From: an uncultured Paracoccaceae bacterium
Lineage (GTDB): Bacteria; Pseudomonadota; Alphaproteobacteria; Rhodobacterales; Rhodobacteraceae
NCBI GenBank assembly: GCA_947493335.1
Contig: CANLQO010000001.1
Location: forward strand, 62,001-126,000
Direction: 5' to 3'
DNA: 64,000 bases
The position numbers were made by a program, and so were the translations under genes. Shown piece after piece: positions 45,101 through 54,599 of this stretch. The notes under the pieces were generated by a model. It was not told the DNA's origin. It was given only the letters and a program-made list of their open reading frames with translations, and ran no database searches. Each line of letters starts with the position of its first letter. Position 1 is the first letter of the stretch.

Positions 45101-45177
45101 TGAGGGCACTCATAAACCGTCGCATGTCATCTAGGTTGTTTTGCGCCGGGGTCGAGGGGCGTCGCGCGGACGTGATC

Positions 45178-45192
45178 GCCCTGCAACAGGGC
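45178..45192 (-). terminator. Small hairpin at the end of the sugar-acid operon
   Basis: GCCCTG and CAGGGC form a 6-bp stem with a 3-base loop, 17 bases beyond the uxaA stop. There is no T run, so terminator activity is uncertain. Confidence 0.3.
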
Positions 45193-45208
45193 AACGCGGG
45201 TTGGATTG

Positions 45209-46702
45209 CTAAAGCACCGCCCCGATCTGCCAGGGCACAAATTCGACCCCGCCAAAGCCCTGCGCCTCGCTTTTGGTGCGCTGGCCGCTGGCCGTCGCGA
45301 TGAGGGCTGCGAAAATCTCTTCGCCTTTGGACATGACGTCCACACCTTCGGCGATATCGCCGCAGTTGATGTCGATGTCATCGCCCATGCGGTCAAAGAG
45401 GCCCGAGTTTGATGCGAGTTTGACGCAGGGCGTCGGCATATAACCCGAGACCGAGCCGCGCCCCGTCGTGAAGGCAATCAAGTTCGCGCCAGAGGCGATC
45501 TGCCCTGTCACGGAACAGGGGTCATAGCCGGGGCTGTCCATGAAAACGAGGCCAGGCGTGGTCAGCGGGGCGGCGTAGTCAAAGACGCCGTTCAACGGTG
45601 CCTGACCTGCCTTGGCGACCGCACCAAGCGACTTTTCCAGGATCGTCGTCAGCCCGCCGCGCTTGTTGCCGGGGCTTGGGTTGTTGTCCATCGTCGCTCC
45701 ATGCTGGGCGCAATAGTCTTCCCACCATGAGATCTTGTCCTGAAGGGCGCGCGCCACTGCAGGCGTGGTCGCACGTTCCAGCAACAGATGCTCTGCGCCG
45801 TAAATCTCTGACGTTTCCGACAGGATCGAGGTGGCGCCGTGACGCACCAAGAGGTCCGAGGCCACGCCAAGCGCGGGATTGGCGGTAAAGCCCGACGCCC
45901 CGTCAGAACCGCCGCATTGCATGCCAAGCGTCAGCTTGGACAGCGGTGCAGGAGCGCGGGACGCCTGATTTGCGAACTGCGCAAGCGAGTCCAGATGCGC
46001 TAACCCGAGCGCGATGGTCTTTTGGGTACCGCCCGACTGCTGGATCGACATGTAACGCAGGGGGCCATCCTTGGTGATCTTGCGGTCCTTGACCAGTTGC
46101 GACAGTTGCAAAACCTCGCACCCCAGTCCGACCAGAAGGATGCCGCCAAAATTGGGGTTGCGCGCATAACCGGCAAGTGTGCGCTGCAGGATGTCATATC
46201 CCGGTCCGCTGCCTGCCATGCCACAGCCGCTGCCGTGCACGATGGGCACAAGGCCGTCGATGTTGGGGTATGCGTCAAGCAGGCCCGCCTTTTCCGCGGC
46301 CTCGCAGATGAACCGCGCGACGGAGCCAGAACAATTCACCGACGTCAGCACGCCCAGATAGTTCCGCGTGCCGACCTGTCCGTCGGCGCGGTGAAATCCT
46401 TCGAACGTCAGTGGGGTCTCTGCCGGGGGCAGGGGCTGTGGGGCACCTGTCGCCCCCTTTTTGTCGCGTGCAGTGGACATCATCAGGTTGTGGCTGTGCA
46501 CATGGCTGCCTGCCGGAATGTCCTGTGACGCAACGCCGATGATCTGACCATAACGGCGCAGGTATTCGCCTTTGGCGATGTCCTTGCGCGCGCATTTGTG
46601 GCCTTGCTGAATTGGTTCGGTCGCACCGGCGTCCCCCGGTTGCAGATCGTCCAGCGCAATCGCGACGTTGTCACGAGGATGAAGAAGAAGGGTCCGGGTC
46701 AC
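45209..46702 (-). CDS. uxaA: Altronate dehydratase, full-length UxaA type
   Basis: A 497-aa protein with a GTG start. The N-terminal SAF-like domain (1-90) has VAIALDDLQPGD and GSHVHSHNLMM. The main domain has GFHRADGQVGTRNYLGVLTSVNCSGSVARFICE, a HGSGCGM iron-site region and MQCGGSDGASGFTANPALG. UxaA removes water from D-altronate to give 2-keto-3-deoxygluconate (KDG) and is iron dependent. It is the last gene of an operon with a zinc dehydrogenase and an ABC sugar importer. L-galactarate or L-fuconate dehydratase activity in the same family is possible. Confidence 0.85.
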   Translation of the reverse strand: MTRTLLLHPRDNVAIALDDLQPGDAGATEPIQQGHKCARKDIAKGEYLRRYGQIIGVASQDIPAGSHVHSHNLMMSTARDKKGATGAPQPLPPAETPLTFEGFHRADGQVGTRNYLGVLTSVNCSGSVARFICEAAEKAGLLDAYPNIDGLVPIVHGSGCGMAGSGPGYDILQRTLAGYARNPNFGGILLVGLGCEVLQLSQLVKDRKITKDGPLRYMSIQQSGGTQKTIALGLAHLDSLAQFANQASRAPAPLSKLTLGMQCGGSDGASGFTANPALGVASDLLVRHGATSILSETSEIYGAEHLLLERATTPAVARALQDKISWWEDYCAQHGATMDNNPSPGNKRGGLTTILEKSLGAVAKAGQAPLNGVFDYAAPLTTPGLVFMDSPGYDPCSVTGQIASGANLIAFTTGRGSVSGYMPTPCVKLASNSGLFDRMGDDIDINCGDIAEGVDVMSKGEEIFAALIATASGQRTKSEAQGFGGVEFVPWQIGAVL

Positions 46703-46709
46703 GGGATGC

Positions 46710-47726
46710 TCATGTTTGCAGGTCTATCAGCACCTTAATCAGATCACCGCGATTCTTGGCAAGGGCGCCAAAAGTCTCTTGCAGTGCGGGCAGTGTGATC
46801 ACGCTGGAACACAGCGCATCGGTATCGATGTCGCCCGAGCGGATGGCGGTCATGACGTCGGCAAAATCCGCAGGCAGCGCGTTGCGGCTGCCGATCAGGC
46901 GCATTTCGCGTTTGTGGAACTCTGGGTCGCTGAAGTGGATGTCATCCTTGACCACGCTGACGAGCACGTAGGACCCACCGTGCGCGACGGCGGGAAAACC
47001 CGCCTCGATCGCGCCCTTGTGGCCGGTGGCATCAAAGACGACGTCATAGCCATCTGCGTTTTCTGCTGCCAAAGCCTCTGAGATGCTGGCATGCCCCTGC
47101 GCAAAATCAAAAGTCTGCGCAGCCATCCGCAAGCGGGTTGCGTCCAGATCCAAAAGCGAGACCTGCGCCCCACGCAACCGCGCGAAAAGCGCGGTACCGA
47201 TACCGATGGGTCCGACACCTGTGACAAGGACATCATCGCCTGCACCCAGCCCGGACCGGGCGACCGCATGCGCGCCGATGGCCAGAAATTCGACCATGGC
47301 GGCTTGATGGGCGGTCAGACCAGTGGCGTCGATGAGATTTGTGGCAGGCACCGCGATCCGGGACGTCAGACCCCCGTCGCGATGCACGCCCAGCACTTCG
47401 ATGGCGGTGCAACAATTGGATTTACCTTTGCGACAGGCGCGACAGGTGCCGCAGGACAGGTAGGGGTTGATGACAACCAGCTGACCCGCCGACCAGCCCG
47501 CGGCCGGGGTCGCGACCCGGCCACTGAGCTCGTGGCCAATGACACGGGGGTAATCGAGGTAGGGGTGCTTGCCTTCAAGGATATGATAATCGGTGCCGCA
47601 AAGGCCCACGGTGCAGATGTCGACCAGAACCCAACCCGGCGGCGCAGTTTGGGGGCGCGGGCGCTGCGCGACGCTGAAGTGTCCGGGGGCCAAGACCACA
47701 CCGGCTGGCATCATGTCGTTCGTCAT
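46710..47726 (-). CDS. Zinc alcohol dehydrogenase, L-galactonate/L-idonate 5-dehydrogenase-like
   Basis: A 338-aa MDR enzyme. Catalytic zinc ligands are in GLCGTDYH and GHE, structural zinc in [14 protein letters not shown], and the NAD site is [15 protein letters not shown]. The group includes L-gulonate, L-idonate and L-galactonate 5-dehydrogenases. Oxidation of L-galactonate at C5 yields D-tagaturonate, the substrate of the UxaB-like reductase in this cluster. The gene overlaps the ABC ATPase stop by 4 bases and precedes uxaA by 7. Exact substrate is inferred from context. Confidence 0.78.
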   Translation of the reverse strand: MTNDMMPAGVVLAPGHFSVAQRPRPQTAPPGWVLVDICTVGLCGTDYHILEGKHPYLDYPRVIGHELSGRVATPAAGWSAGQLVVINPYLSCGTCRACRKGKSNCCTAIEVLGVHRDGGLTSRIAVPATNLIDATGLTAHQAAMVEFLAIGAHAVARSGLGAGDDVLVTGVGPIGIGTALFARLRGAQVSLLDLDATRLRMAAQTFDFAQGHASISEALAAENADGYDVVFDATGHKGAIEAGFPAVAHGGSYVLVSVVKDDIHFSDPEFHKREMRLIGSRNALPADFADVMTAIRSGDIDTDALCSSVITLPALQETFGALAKNRGDLIKVLIDLQT

Positions 47727-48508
47727 ACGCGGGCGCCTCTGGGTTGCCAGCCTTCGGGCAGGGTGCCTTTCACGATCAGGCTAAGGATGTCGTCTTTGTT
47801 GACGTCTTCAATGCGGAATGTCCCGACATTGCTGCCCTTGTTCATCACCATCACACGGTCACAAAGTTCAAAGACGTCGCCCATATCATGACTGATTAGA
47901 AAAATGCCGATGCCCTCGGCCTTGAGACGCATGATCAGGTCGGCAACCATTGCCGTTTCGGACGGGCCAAGTGCTGCGGTGGGTTCATCCATAATCAGGA
48001 CCTTGGCCTGAAAGTAGATCGCGCGGGCAATGGCGATGACCTGTCGCTGTCCACCTGAGAGCCGGGCAACGGGGTCCCGCAGGTTTTTGAAATTGGGGTT
48101 TAACTGGCGCAATGCCTCTGTCGCTTCTGCCAGCATGCGCGGTTCATCGAGATTGCCAAACCGGGTCTTGAGCTCGCGGCCCAGAAACAGGTTCGCGGGC
48201 GCGTCAAGATGATTGGCCAGTGCGAGCGTTTGGTAAATGGTTTCAATGCCAAGGCTTTTGGCATCTTGCGGGGTTTTCACCTCTGCCCTTGTTCCATTGA
48301 CAAAAATCGCACCATCCGTGGCGGCCATGGCACCTGACAGAATACGCATCAGGCAGGATTTTCCAGCACCGTTGTGGCCGAGGACCCCGACCACTTCGCC
48401 GGGATAAAGATCAACAGAGACCCCTTCGACCGCGTGCACGCCGCCGAAACGCTTGTGGATGTCGACCAATTGCACCAGTGGTGCGGGGCTGTGCGGCTGA
48501 TCAAGCAT
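47723..48508 (-). CDS. Sugar ABC transporter ATPase
   Basis: A 261-aa single-domain ATPase from the ATG at 48508. Walker A is GHNGAGKSC, signature [15 protein letters not shown], Walker [13 protein letters not shown] and switch ISHDMGDVF. The [17 protein letters not shown] stretch places it with ribose/xylose-type (CUT2) importers, in a shortened form with one nucleotide-binding domain such as FrcA. It forms an importer with the next two genes. Confidence 0.9.
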   Translation of the reverse strand: MLDQPHSPAPLVQLVDIHKRFGGVHAVEGVSVDLYPGEVVGVLGHNGAGKSCLMRILSGAMAATDGAIFVNGTRAEVKTPQDAKSLGIETIYQTLALANHLDAPANLFLGRELKTRFGNLDEPRMLAEATEALRQLNPNFKNLRDPVARLSGGQRQVIAIARAIYFQAKVLIMDEPTAALGPSETAMVADLIMRLKAEGIGIFLISHDMGDVFELCDRVMVMNKGSNVGTFRIEDVNKDDILSLIVKGTLPEGWQPRGARV

Positions 48509-48570
48509 GAAGGCTTCCTGCAGAATGGAAAGTGCGGCCAGCACGCCGGGGCGCGCTGACCAATCGGGAG

Positions 48571-49509
48571 TTAGTAAAGCACGTTCTGTGCTTCGGGGGC
48601 GTCGATATTGTCCTTGGTGACCATCACGACACCGGTGTCGATGAAGCTTTCGACATCATTGCCGGCGATGATGTCTGCGACGGCATTCACCCCAAGCTCG
48701 CCCATCTGGAAGGACCCCTGGACTGCCGTCGACAACAGGGTGCCGCTGCGCACCATGTCCTGCAGGTCACCATTTCCGTCAAAGCCGATGGCCGTGATCT
48801 GACCTGCCTTGCCCGCCTGTTCCAGCGCGCGGCCCATGCCGATGGCGGTGGGTTCATTGGCACCGAAGATGCCCACCAATTCATTTGCGGCCAACACATC
48901 GGTGGTTTGGTTTAAAGCGGTTGCCATTTGCGATTGGGAATAGAACGGGCCCACGACCTCAATGTCGGAATTGGCGGTGATATGTTCCACAAAGCAGCCC
49001 ACGCGCCCGATCTCGGACCCGACGCCAGCGACATAAGACATGACCGCCACATTGCCTGATGTGCCCGCGCTTTCGATCATCATGGCGGCAGCCATTTCAC
49101 CAGCCGCACAATTGTCTGTCGACAGGAACGCCTGATAATATTGCTCATTCCCTTCGGCCAATCCGCTGTCGATGATTGCAACGGGGATGCCGGATTCAAA
49201 CGCGCGTTTGACCACGGGTGCGAGTGCATCGGGGTCAGACGGGGCCAGTACAATGCCCGCCACGCCACGGTTAATCGCGTTTTCCACCAGAGCGACCTGA
49301 TCGTTCACGGCTGATTCCGAGGCCGGGCCATTGAAGGTCATTGTGTGATCGGCGTGATTTGCAATGGCCGCCGTCGCGCCCTTGTTCACGTTTTGCCAGA
49401 AGTTGGAGTTTGTGGTTTTCACGATCACGGCAATTTCGCCCGCTGCTGCAACCGATGCTGTGGCCGCCAGAAGGCTGGTGGCGAGTGCTGTCGTCAGAAA
49501 TTTCTTCAT
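48571..49509 (-). CDS. Sugar-binding periplasmic protein (CUT2 importer)
   Basis: A 312-aa protein with a signal peptide ([24 protein letters not shown]). The mature part is a Peripla_BP_4 fold: [63 protein letters not shown] and [13 protein letters not shown]. It captures a monosaccharide in the periplasm for the adjacent permease and ATPase. Its ligand is not evident; the catabolic genes suggest an L-galactose-like hexose. Confidence 0.9.
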   Translation of the reverse strand: MKKFLTTALATSLLAATASVAAAGEIAVIVKTTNSNFWQNVNKGATAAIANHADHTMTFNGPASESAVNDQVALVENAINRGVAGIVLAPSDPDALAPVVKRAFESGIPVAIIDSGLAEGNEQYYQAFLSTDNCAAGEMAAAMMIESAGTSGNVAVMSYVAGVGSEIGRVGCFVEHITANSDIEVVGPFYSQSQMATALNQTTDVLAANELVGIFGANEPTAIGMGRALEQAGKAGQITAIGFDGNGDLQDMVRSGTLLSTAVQGSFQMGELGVNAVADIIAGNDVESFIDTGVVMVTKDNIDAPEAQNVLY

Positions 49510-49539
49510 GGTTTCCTCCCTAGATGAAGACAGTTTGTG

Positions 49540-50553
49540 TCAGGTCTTGTTGCGGACCTGGTCGATGTAGACCGCCACGATGACGACGATCCCGATGATG
49601 ATTTGCTGGATGAAGGCCGAGGTGCCGGCCATGTTCAGGCCGTTGCGCAGCACTCCAATGATAAAGGCTCCGATCATGCTGCCCGAGATGCTGCCGACGC
49701 CGCCCATCAGCGACGCGCCCCCGATGACCGAGGCGGCGATGGCGTCAAGTTCGTACATCACGCCCTCGTTCGGTTGCACCGTCGAGAGGCGCGACATCAG
49801 CACCATGCCCGCAAGCCCCGCCAGTGCGCCCGAGGCGGTGTAGGCCCAGATCTTGGTGCGGTGGACGTTGACGCCGGAAAGGTGCGCGGCCTCTTCATTG
49901 GAGCCGACGGAAAAGATGTGCCGCCCGACCTGCCGCTTGTTCAGAAGGTAGGCCCCGACAAGCGCCATGATCAGCAAAAGGATTGCGGGGTATGGGATGC
50001 CGGGGAAGATGACCTTGGGAAATCCGTTGGCCTGCATTTCGACCACCCGAAAAAGCGCGCCATTGCCAAGCTGGCCAAAGGCATCGCCGAGGCGGCTGAT
50101 GGGGGCTGCACCGGTCAATTGTAGAGCCAGACCGCGCGCGATCAGCATCATGCCAAGGGTCGCCACAAAAGGCGTGATGCGCATCTTGGTGATAATCAAT
50201 CCGTTGGCAAAGCCACAAAGCCCGCCTGCGATGACGCCAGCCATCATCGCCGGATATACGGGCAGTCCGGCCTTGATCAGCAACCCGGCTACGACGCCGG
50301 ATAATGCCAGAACCGATCCAACGCTGAGGTCAATGCCGCCGGTGATGATGACCATCGTCATTCCGATGGCCAGGAGCGCGATGACAGATGTCTGCAAAAG
50401 CACAGTCAGGCCGTTGTTCACCGACAAAAAGGCGGGGCTGGTGAACGCGAAGATTCCGATCAGAAGCACCAGAGTCAGCAGTGCCGACAGCTTGTGCAGG
50501 GTCGCGCCGGACGGCAGAAAACGCAGTCCTGTTTTGTCCGCACCGGGCGCCAT
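49540..50553 (-). CDS. Sugar ABC permease (CUT2, RbsC-like)
   Basis: A 337-aa protein from the ATG at 50553, where AAGGAG lies upstream; a longer frame upstream overlaps the regulatory sites and is rejected. About eight to ten hydrophobic segments include GMTMVIITGGIDLSVGSVLALSG and the late EGVMYELDAIAASVIGGASLMGGVGS, both hallmarks of the BPD_transp_2 sugar permeases. It is the first gene of the transport-and-catabolism operon. Confidence 0.92.
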   Translation of the reverse strand: MAPGADKTGLRFLPSGATLHKLSALLTLVLLIGIFAFTSPAFLSVNNGLTVLLQTSVIALLAIGMTMVIITGGIDLSVGSVLALSGVVAGLLIKAGLPVYPAMMAGVIAGGLCGFANGLIITKMRITPFVATLGMMLIARGLALQLTGAAPISRLGDAFGQLGNGALFRVVEMQANGFPKVIFPGIPYPAILLLIMALVGAYLLNKRQVGRHIFSVGSNEEAAHLSGVNVHRTKIWAYTASGALAGLAGMVLMSRLSTVQPNEGVMYELDAIAASVIGGASLMGGVGSISGSMIGAFIIGVLRNGLNMAGTSAFIQQIIIGIVVIVAVYIDQVRNKT

Positions 50554-50575
50554 CTCTTTCGGTCTCCTTCGATTT

Positions 50576-50598
50576 ATGTATTTAATTATTTCAAACAT
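50576..50598. promoter_or_regulatory. Putative GntR operator A (transporter promoter)
   Basis: A 23-bp near-dyad, ATGT-W-TTTAATT-...-ACAT, 23 bases before the permease start. It is identical at 18 of 23 positions to operator C at 53709. Confidence 0.65.
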
Positions 50599-50621
50599 AC
50601 GAAGTCGAATGTGCTGGTCAA

Positions 50622-50644
50622 CTGTTTTTAATTTTTTTATACAT
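50622..50644. promoter_or_regulatory. Putative GntR operator B (regulator promoter)
   Basis: A second copy of the 23-bp element, with C replacing the first A. It is identical to operator C at 18 of 23 positions, 46 bases from operator A and 45 bases before the regulator ATG. Confidence 0.6.
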
Positions 50645-50688
50645 AGATTAAGAACAGGCAGAATTTGATCCGCGAAGGGGTGCAAAAT

Positions 50689-51654
50689 ATGGCGCGCACG
50701 AACGTCCGAATGGTGAGGGCTCACAACGCGCTTTTGGAAATTTGCGACGCGCGGGCCATTGGCGACCAACTGCCATCAGAGATTGCGCTGTCCGAAGAAC
50801 TGGGTGTCAGCCGGACCGTTATCCGCAATGCATTGAGCCGGATGCATCTGCACGGGATTATCACGCTGGATGGTCGGACAAAGCTGGTCCGGCGCCGCAC
50901 CGTCAGCGCGGACGTGATGGAGGGGCCGCCGGTTCTGTTGGATATCGACGATCTGGAAAAACGGTTCTTTGACTGGTTGTTGCGCATGGATGTGCCGCGC
51001 GGCACCACGCTGAATGTCGCGCAGATGGCAAAGGATTTTGAAGTCGCCGCGCATACCCTGCAGGAGTTTCTGACCTCGCTTAGCCGGTTCGGCATCGTCA
51101 AGCGGCGGCCAAAAGGGGGCTGGGTGCTCGAAGGGTTCACCATCGACTTTGCGTTGGAACTGTCCGACTTTCGCACCCTGTTGGAACTGAACGCGGTGCG
51201 GCAAGTGGTCGACCTGCCCGCCGATCATCCGGTCTGGATGCGGCTTGAGGCGCTCAAGGCCGAGCATGTCGATCTGCTATCGCGGGTCGAGCAAGACTTT
51301 CACGACTTTTCGGAACTGGATGAACGTTTTCATACCGCGATCAATGCGGTGGTGACCAACCGGTTCGTGACCGAATTTCAAAAGCTGATCTCACTTATCT
51401 TTCACTATCACTTTCAGTGGAACAAATCCGATGAGCGGGTCCGCAATGAATGTGCCATCCACGAACATCTGATCTACATTGACGCGCTGCTTAGCCGGGA
51501 TGCAGAGCGCGCCGTGGCGGCGGCCCGCAACCACCTTGCGACTTCAAAGGTGACGCTGGTGAACTCGATCAAAGCGCATGCCCATGATCAGGTCGTCACG
51601 AAAGCCAGCGCCGCATCTGACAAATCAAGCGCCGCGGCGTCCAGATTGCGCTGA
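50689..51654 (+). CDS. GntR-family regulator with two predicted winged-helix domains
   Basis: A 321-aa protein from the ATG at 50689 (MARTNVRMV), preferred over an in-frame TTG at 50665 because AGGGG lies upstream. Residues about 10-70 are a GntR winged helix (LPSEIALSEELGVSRTVIRNALSRMHLHGII). Residues about 90-150 look like a second one (TLNVAQMAKDFEVAAHTLQEFLTSLSRFGIVKRRPKGGWVL). The rest is FCD-like with DERFHTAINAVVTNRFV. Typical members have one helix-turn-helix and about 240 residues. It probably controls the flanking sugar operons. Its 3' end overlaps the convergent AKR gene by 67 bases. Confidence 0.8.
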   Translation: MARTNVRMVRAHNALLEICDARAIGDQLPSEIALSEELGVSRTVIRNALSRMHLHGIITLDGRTKLVRRRTVSADVMEGPPVLLDIDDLEKRFFDWLLRMDVPRGTTLNVAQMAKDFEVAAHTLQEFLTSLSRFGIVKRRPKGGWVLEGFTIDFALELSDFRTLLELNAVRQVVDLPADHPVWMRLEALKAEHVDLLSRVEQDFHDFSELDERFHTAINAVVTNRFVTEFQKLISLIFHYHFQWNKSDERVRNECAIHEHLIYIDALLSRDAERAVAAARNHLATSKVTLVNSIKAHAHDQVVTKASAASDKSSAAASRLR

Positions 51655-52565
51655 AGCGAGGACACTTTGCCGGTGCCGAGCAGGGTAGAGCATGCAGCCG
51701 GGTGGCGGATTGCGAATTGCACGGCGGCCTCTGCCAGCGTCAGGCTGACGTCTGACGCTTTGGTGGCGAGTTCACCTGCCTGATCAAGGATGTCCTGCGA
51801 CGCTGGGGCATAGTTGAACCATGCGCCGGGCTTCGGGCCGGTGGCCAGAATGCCCGAATTGAAGATGCCGCCAAGGACAAGGCTTGTGCCATGCTGGGCG
51901 CAGGCGTCCAGCAATCCGCCCTCTGCTTCGCGATCCAGAAGCGTCAGGCGCCCGGCCAACAGGATGACGTCCAGCGGCTGATGGGCCATGACGTCGAGAC
52001 AGACTTGCGATTCATTGACGCCCAGCCCGATTGCACCAACGCGGCCCGACGCTTTGAGCGTCCGAAGCGCATCGAACCCCGATCCCAAGAGGTCATCCAT
52101 GTGACCTGCATTCTCTGCGGGAGAATGCGTTACCTCCCCGATATCATGGACAAAAATGATCTCGACCCGGGATGTGCCAAGCCGCGCGCAGCTACTTTCA
52201 AAGCTGTCCAGAATGCCATCGTAGCTGTAGTCGTAGCGCACGGCATTGGGCAGGGGATTGATAAAGCCGTCGGCCTGTTCGAGTGCTGGGCCGGGGGACA
52301 AGACCCGCCCGACCTTGGTGGACAGCACGAAATCATCACGCGGCTTGTCTTGCAAGAAGCGACCCATGCGGACCTCCGACAGGCCACGGCCATAGTGTGG
52401 TGCGGTGTCAAAATATCGGATCCCGGCATCCCAGGCGCGGGTCATGACGTCGTGCACTGCGGCGTCCGAAACAACAGCGCCAAGGTTGCCAAGACTTGCG
52501 CCGCCAAGCGACAGGTTTGTGACCGTGACGTCGGTTTTGCCGACCGGGTTCTTGTGCAGTTTCAT
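51588..52565 (-). CDS. Aldo/keto reductase, aldose 1-dehydrogenase type
   Basis: A 325-aa AKR. LSLGGASLGNLG, DTAPHYGRGLSEVRMGRFL (catalytic Asp and Tyr), STKVGRVL (Lys) and FVHDIGE (His region) define the active site. The pattern matches D-threo-aldose 1-dehydrogenases, which oxidise L-fucose, L-galactose or D-arabinose at C1 to the lactone. It overlaps the UxaB-like gene by 4 bases. In this cluster it would perform the first oxidation of L-galactose. Confidence 0.82.
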   Translation of the reverse strand: MKLHKNPVGKTDVTVTNLSLGGASLGNLGAVVSDAAVHDVMTRAWDAGIRYFDTAPHYGRGLSEVRMGRFLQDKPRDDFVLSTKVGRVLSPGPALEQADGFINPLPNAVRYDYSYDGILDSFESSCARLGTSRVEIIFVHDIGEVTHSPAENAGHMDDLLGSGFDALRTLKASGRVGAIGLGVNESQVCLDVMAHQPLDVILLAGRLTLLDREAEGGLLDACAQHGTSLVLGGIFNSGILATGPKPGAWFNYAPASQDILDQAGELATKASDVSLTLAEAAVQFAIRHPAACSTLLGTGKVSSLQRNLDAAALDLSDAALAFVTT

Positions 52566-53668
52566 GGCTGAAGCTCCTGATGTTTCTGCGCGATGGCGGT
52601 CAGTACCGGTTTGGGTGTATCGTCGCCGTTTTTTGCGGCAAATGCGAGAAAGCCACCGATCCGGCGGGCGACCTTCTGCGCGTGGTTTTGCGCAATGTCG
52701 GCAAGCCGGTGGTCCAAAAACGGATTGGCGAACCGATCAAGCGTCGTGCGGTGATAGGCGTCAAATTCAGCACCCCAGCCCGTGGCGGCAAAGGCGGGGC
52801 GGACCTCATCCCACAGAACGGTTGTCAGCGCGGCGGGGTCCTGCATCATGTGTCGCACAAAGACGTTGCTGTCGCCGTCAGAACAGCGCCAGCGTTCTGC
52901 AAGAAAGCTATGCCCGAGGTTGAGAACAAAAAGTTTGAGTGCTTCGATTTGCGCCAGATCATCCACGACCCGGACGCAGGGATGCCTGCAGGGCACGACC
53001 AGTCCGGGCTGCGCCTCAATCGCCCAAAGGGCATAGGGCTCGGCCACAGCGCCAGCAGGTTCCAGAGGTTCTGACACGATACGGTCCACCAGCGAGTTGA
53101 CCCAGATAACATCGTTGCACAGGTACGCGCGAAAGGCCGGGGGGTCCTGTGCGGCCAGCGACAAAACCCGCTTTTTCAACACGGCTCCATTTTCCGCGAT
53201 CAGTTCAAGCGGCATGATCTGGATCGGCGCGGCCCCATGGGCAAACCGGAGGCGCAACAGATCGGTCAGCTTTGCGGGATAGGATTTCCCCTGATTGAAA
53301 CCGAGTGTTCCGTCTGCCGAGCGCGGCGCATATCCCGCGTCGCCGGTATTTGACAGGACGATCCGGGCCTCTTGCGCAAAGATGTCTGCGACCCTGTCCC
53401 AATCGGTTGCCGTCGACAGCGCGCGGGTGACGCTGCTGACCCTGATCGTTTCGGTGATAGCTGCGCCATCTGACAGCCCCTCGATCCGTACCGGGAAGGG
53501 TCGGGTTAATGCATCAAGCCGGCGGGCGCGCGTGGCGTCGCCTGAACTTTGCACAATCGTGATCGGCCCCACATCCTGTCCGCCGTCACGCGCCTGCGAG
53601 ATAAAGAGATCGGCATGGGCCTGCAGGAAACGGCTTGTGCCGAACTGCAGGATCGGGGTCAGTGACAT
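52562..53668 (-). CDS. Mannitol-dehydrogenase-family reductase, UxaB/tagaturonate reductase-like
   Basis: A 368-aa protein from the ATG at 53668, where AAAGGA lies 8 bases upstream; the long frame upstream is non-coding. LQFGTSRFLQAHADLFI is the NAD-binding start, followed by LIAENGAVLKKRVL, NDVIWVNSLVDRI and, late, FANPFLDHRLADIAQNHAQKVARRI. These enzymes convert D-tagaturonate to D-altronate with NADH. At 368 residues it is much shorter than E. coli UxaB (about 480). Substrate assignment is from neighbours. Confidence 0.8.
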   Translation of the reverse strand: MSLTPILQFGTSRFLQAHADLFISQARDGGQDVGPITIVQSSGDATRARRLDALTRPFPVRIEGLSDGAAITETIRVSSVTRALSTATDWDRVADIFAQEARIVLSNTGDAGYAPRSADGTLGFNQGKSYPAKLTDLLRLRFAHGAAPIQIMPLELIAENGAVLKKRVLSLAAQDPPAFRAYLCNDVIWVNSLVDRIVSEPLEPAGAVAEPYALWAIEAQPGLVVPCRHPCVRVVDDLAQIEALKLFVLNLGHSFLAERWRCSDGDSNVFVRHMMQDPAALTTVLWDEVRPAFAATGWGAEFDAYHRTTLDRFANPFLDHRLADIAQNHAQKVARRIGGFLAFAAKNGDDTPKPVLTAIAQKHQELQP

Positions 53669-53708
53669 GGCATGCGTCCTTTGAGTGCACGGGCCATCTT
53701 TACCAAAA

Positions 53709-53731
53709 ATGTTTTTAATTATACAATACAT
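53709..53731. promoter_or_regulatory. Putative GntR operator C (uxaB-like / lactonase divergent promoter)
   Basis: The third copy of the 23-bp element, lying in the 92-base gap between the divergent uxaB-like and lactonase genes. Its ATGTT...ATACAT ends form the clearest dyad of the three. Confidence 0.65.
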
Positions 53732-53760
53732 TTCTAGTTGAATGGAATGGGCGGCCTTTG

Positions 53761-54597
53761 ATGCGGATAGATGCACACCAGCATTTCTGGCAGATCGCAC
53801 GCGGCGATTACGACTGGATGACCGATGAGGTCGCGATGATCCGACGGGATGTCCTACCGGCAGAACTCGCACCGGCGCTGCAGCGGCACAGGATCGATGC
53901 AACGGTCGTCGTGCAGGCCGCCGCGACCGTGTCAGAGACGGAGTTTCTGATCGATCTCGCCCAAAAGGCACACTTTATCAAAGGTGTCGTTGGTTGGGTT
54001 GATCTGGATGATCCGGCAGCGCCGCAGACGTTGGACCGGTTGCGGACCAATTCGGTATTCAAGGGTGTTCGTCCGATGCTGCAGGACATTGCAGATACGG
54101 ATTGGATCCTGCGCCCAAGGATCCGCGCCAATCTGGAAGAACTTGCCGCGCGCGGGCTGCGACTGGACGCGCTGGTCACCCCAAGGCATTTGCCCGCCCT
54201 GCATGACATCGCACGCGCTTTGCCAGAGCTTCCGATTGTCATCGACCATTGCGCCAAACCTGTCATCAAGGGTGGGGTCGACGCGGGTGATGACTGGCGC
54301 GATGGGGTGGAGGCGCTTGCGCAGGAACCGAATGTCTTTTGCAAGGTGTCAGGGCTTGCCAATGAATGCGGGCCGGGCTGGAACGCGACCCGATTGCGTC
54401 CGGTCGTGGCACATGTCCTGAAGCATTTTGGCGCTGAACGTGTGATGTGGGGCAGCGATTGGCCGGTTCTAGACCTTGCAGGCAGCTATGATGCATGGCA
54501 CGCCGTCGCAGAGGACCTGTTCACCCCCCTTTCAGACGCCGCCAGATCAGCGGTTTGGGGCGGCACCGCAGCCCGCTTTTACGGATTGGAAGCGTAG
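53761..54597 (+). CDS. COG3618 sugar lactonase (L-fucono/L-galactonolactonase-like)
   Basis: A 278-aa amidohydrolase from the ATG at 53761; a TTG immediately upstream is in frame. RIDAHQHFW gives metal-binding His residues, IDHCAKP a further ligand region, and WGSDWPVL the catalytic Asp. The family includes L-fucono-1,5-lactonase and L-galactono/L-rhamnono lactonases. It would open the lactone made by the AKR. The kinase-mutarotase gene follows by 2 bases. Confidence 0.83.
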   Translation: MRIDAHQHFWQIARGDYDWMTDEVAMIRRDVLPAELAPALQRHRIDATVVVQAAATVSETEFLIDLAQKAHFIKGVVGWVDLDDPAAPQTLDRLRTNSVFKGVRPMLQDIADTDWILRPRIRANLEELAARGLRLDALVTPRHLPALHDIARALPELPIVIDHCAKPVIKGGVDAGDDWRDGVEALAQEPNVFCKVSGLANECGPGWNATRLRPVVAHVLKHFGAERVMWGSDWPVLDLAGSYDAWHAVAEDLFTPLSDAARSAVWGGTAARFYGLEA

Positions 54598-54599
54598 TC

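Noticed and set aside
50554-50688. AT-rich stretch as a replication origin
   Set aside because: It is only about 135 bases, has no DnaA-box cluster, and is better explained by two operator copies and promoters.
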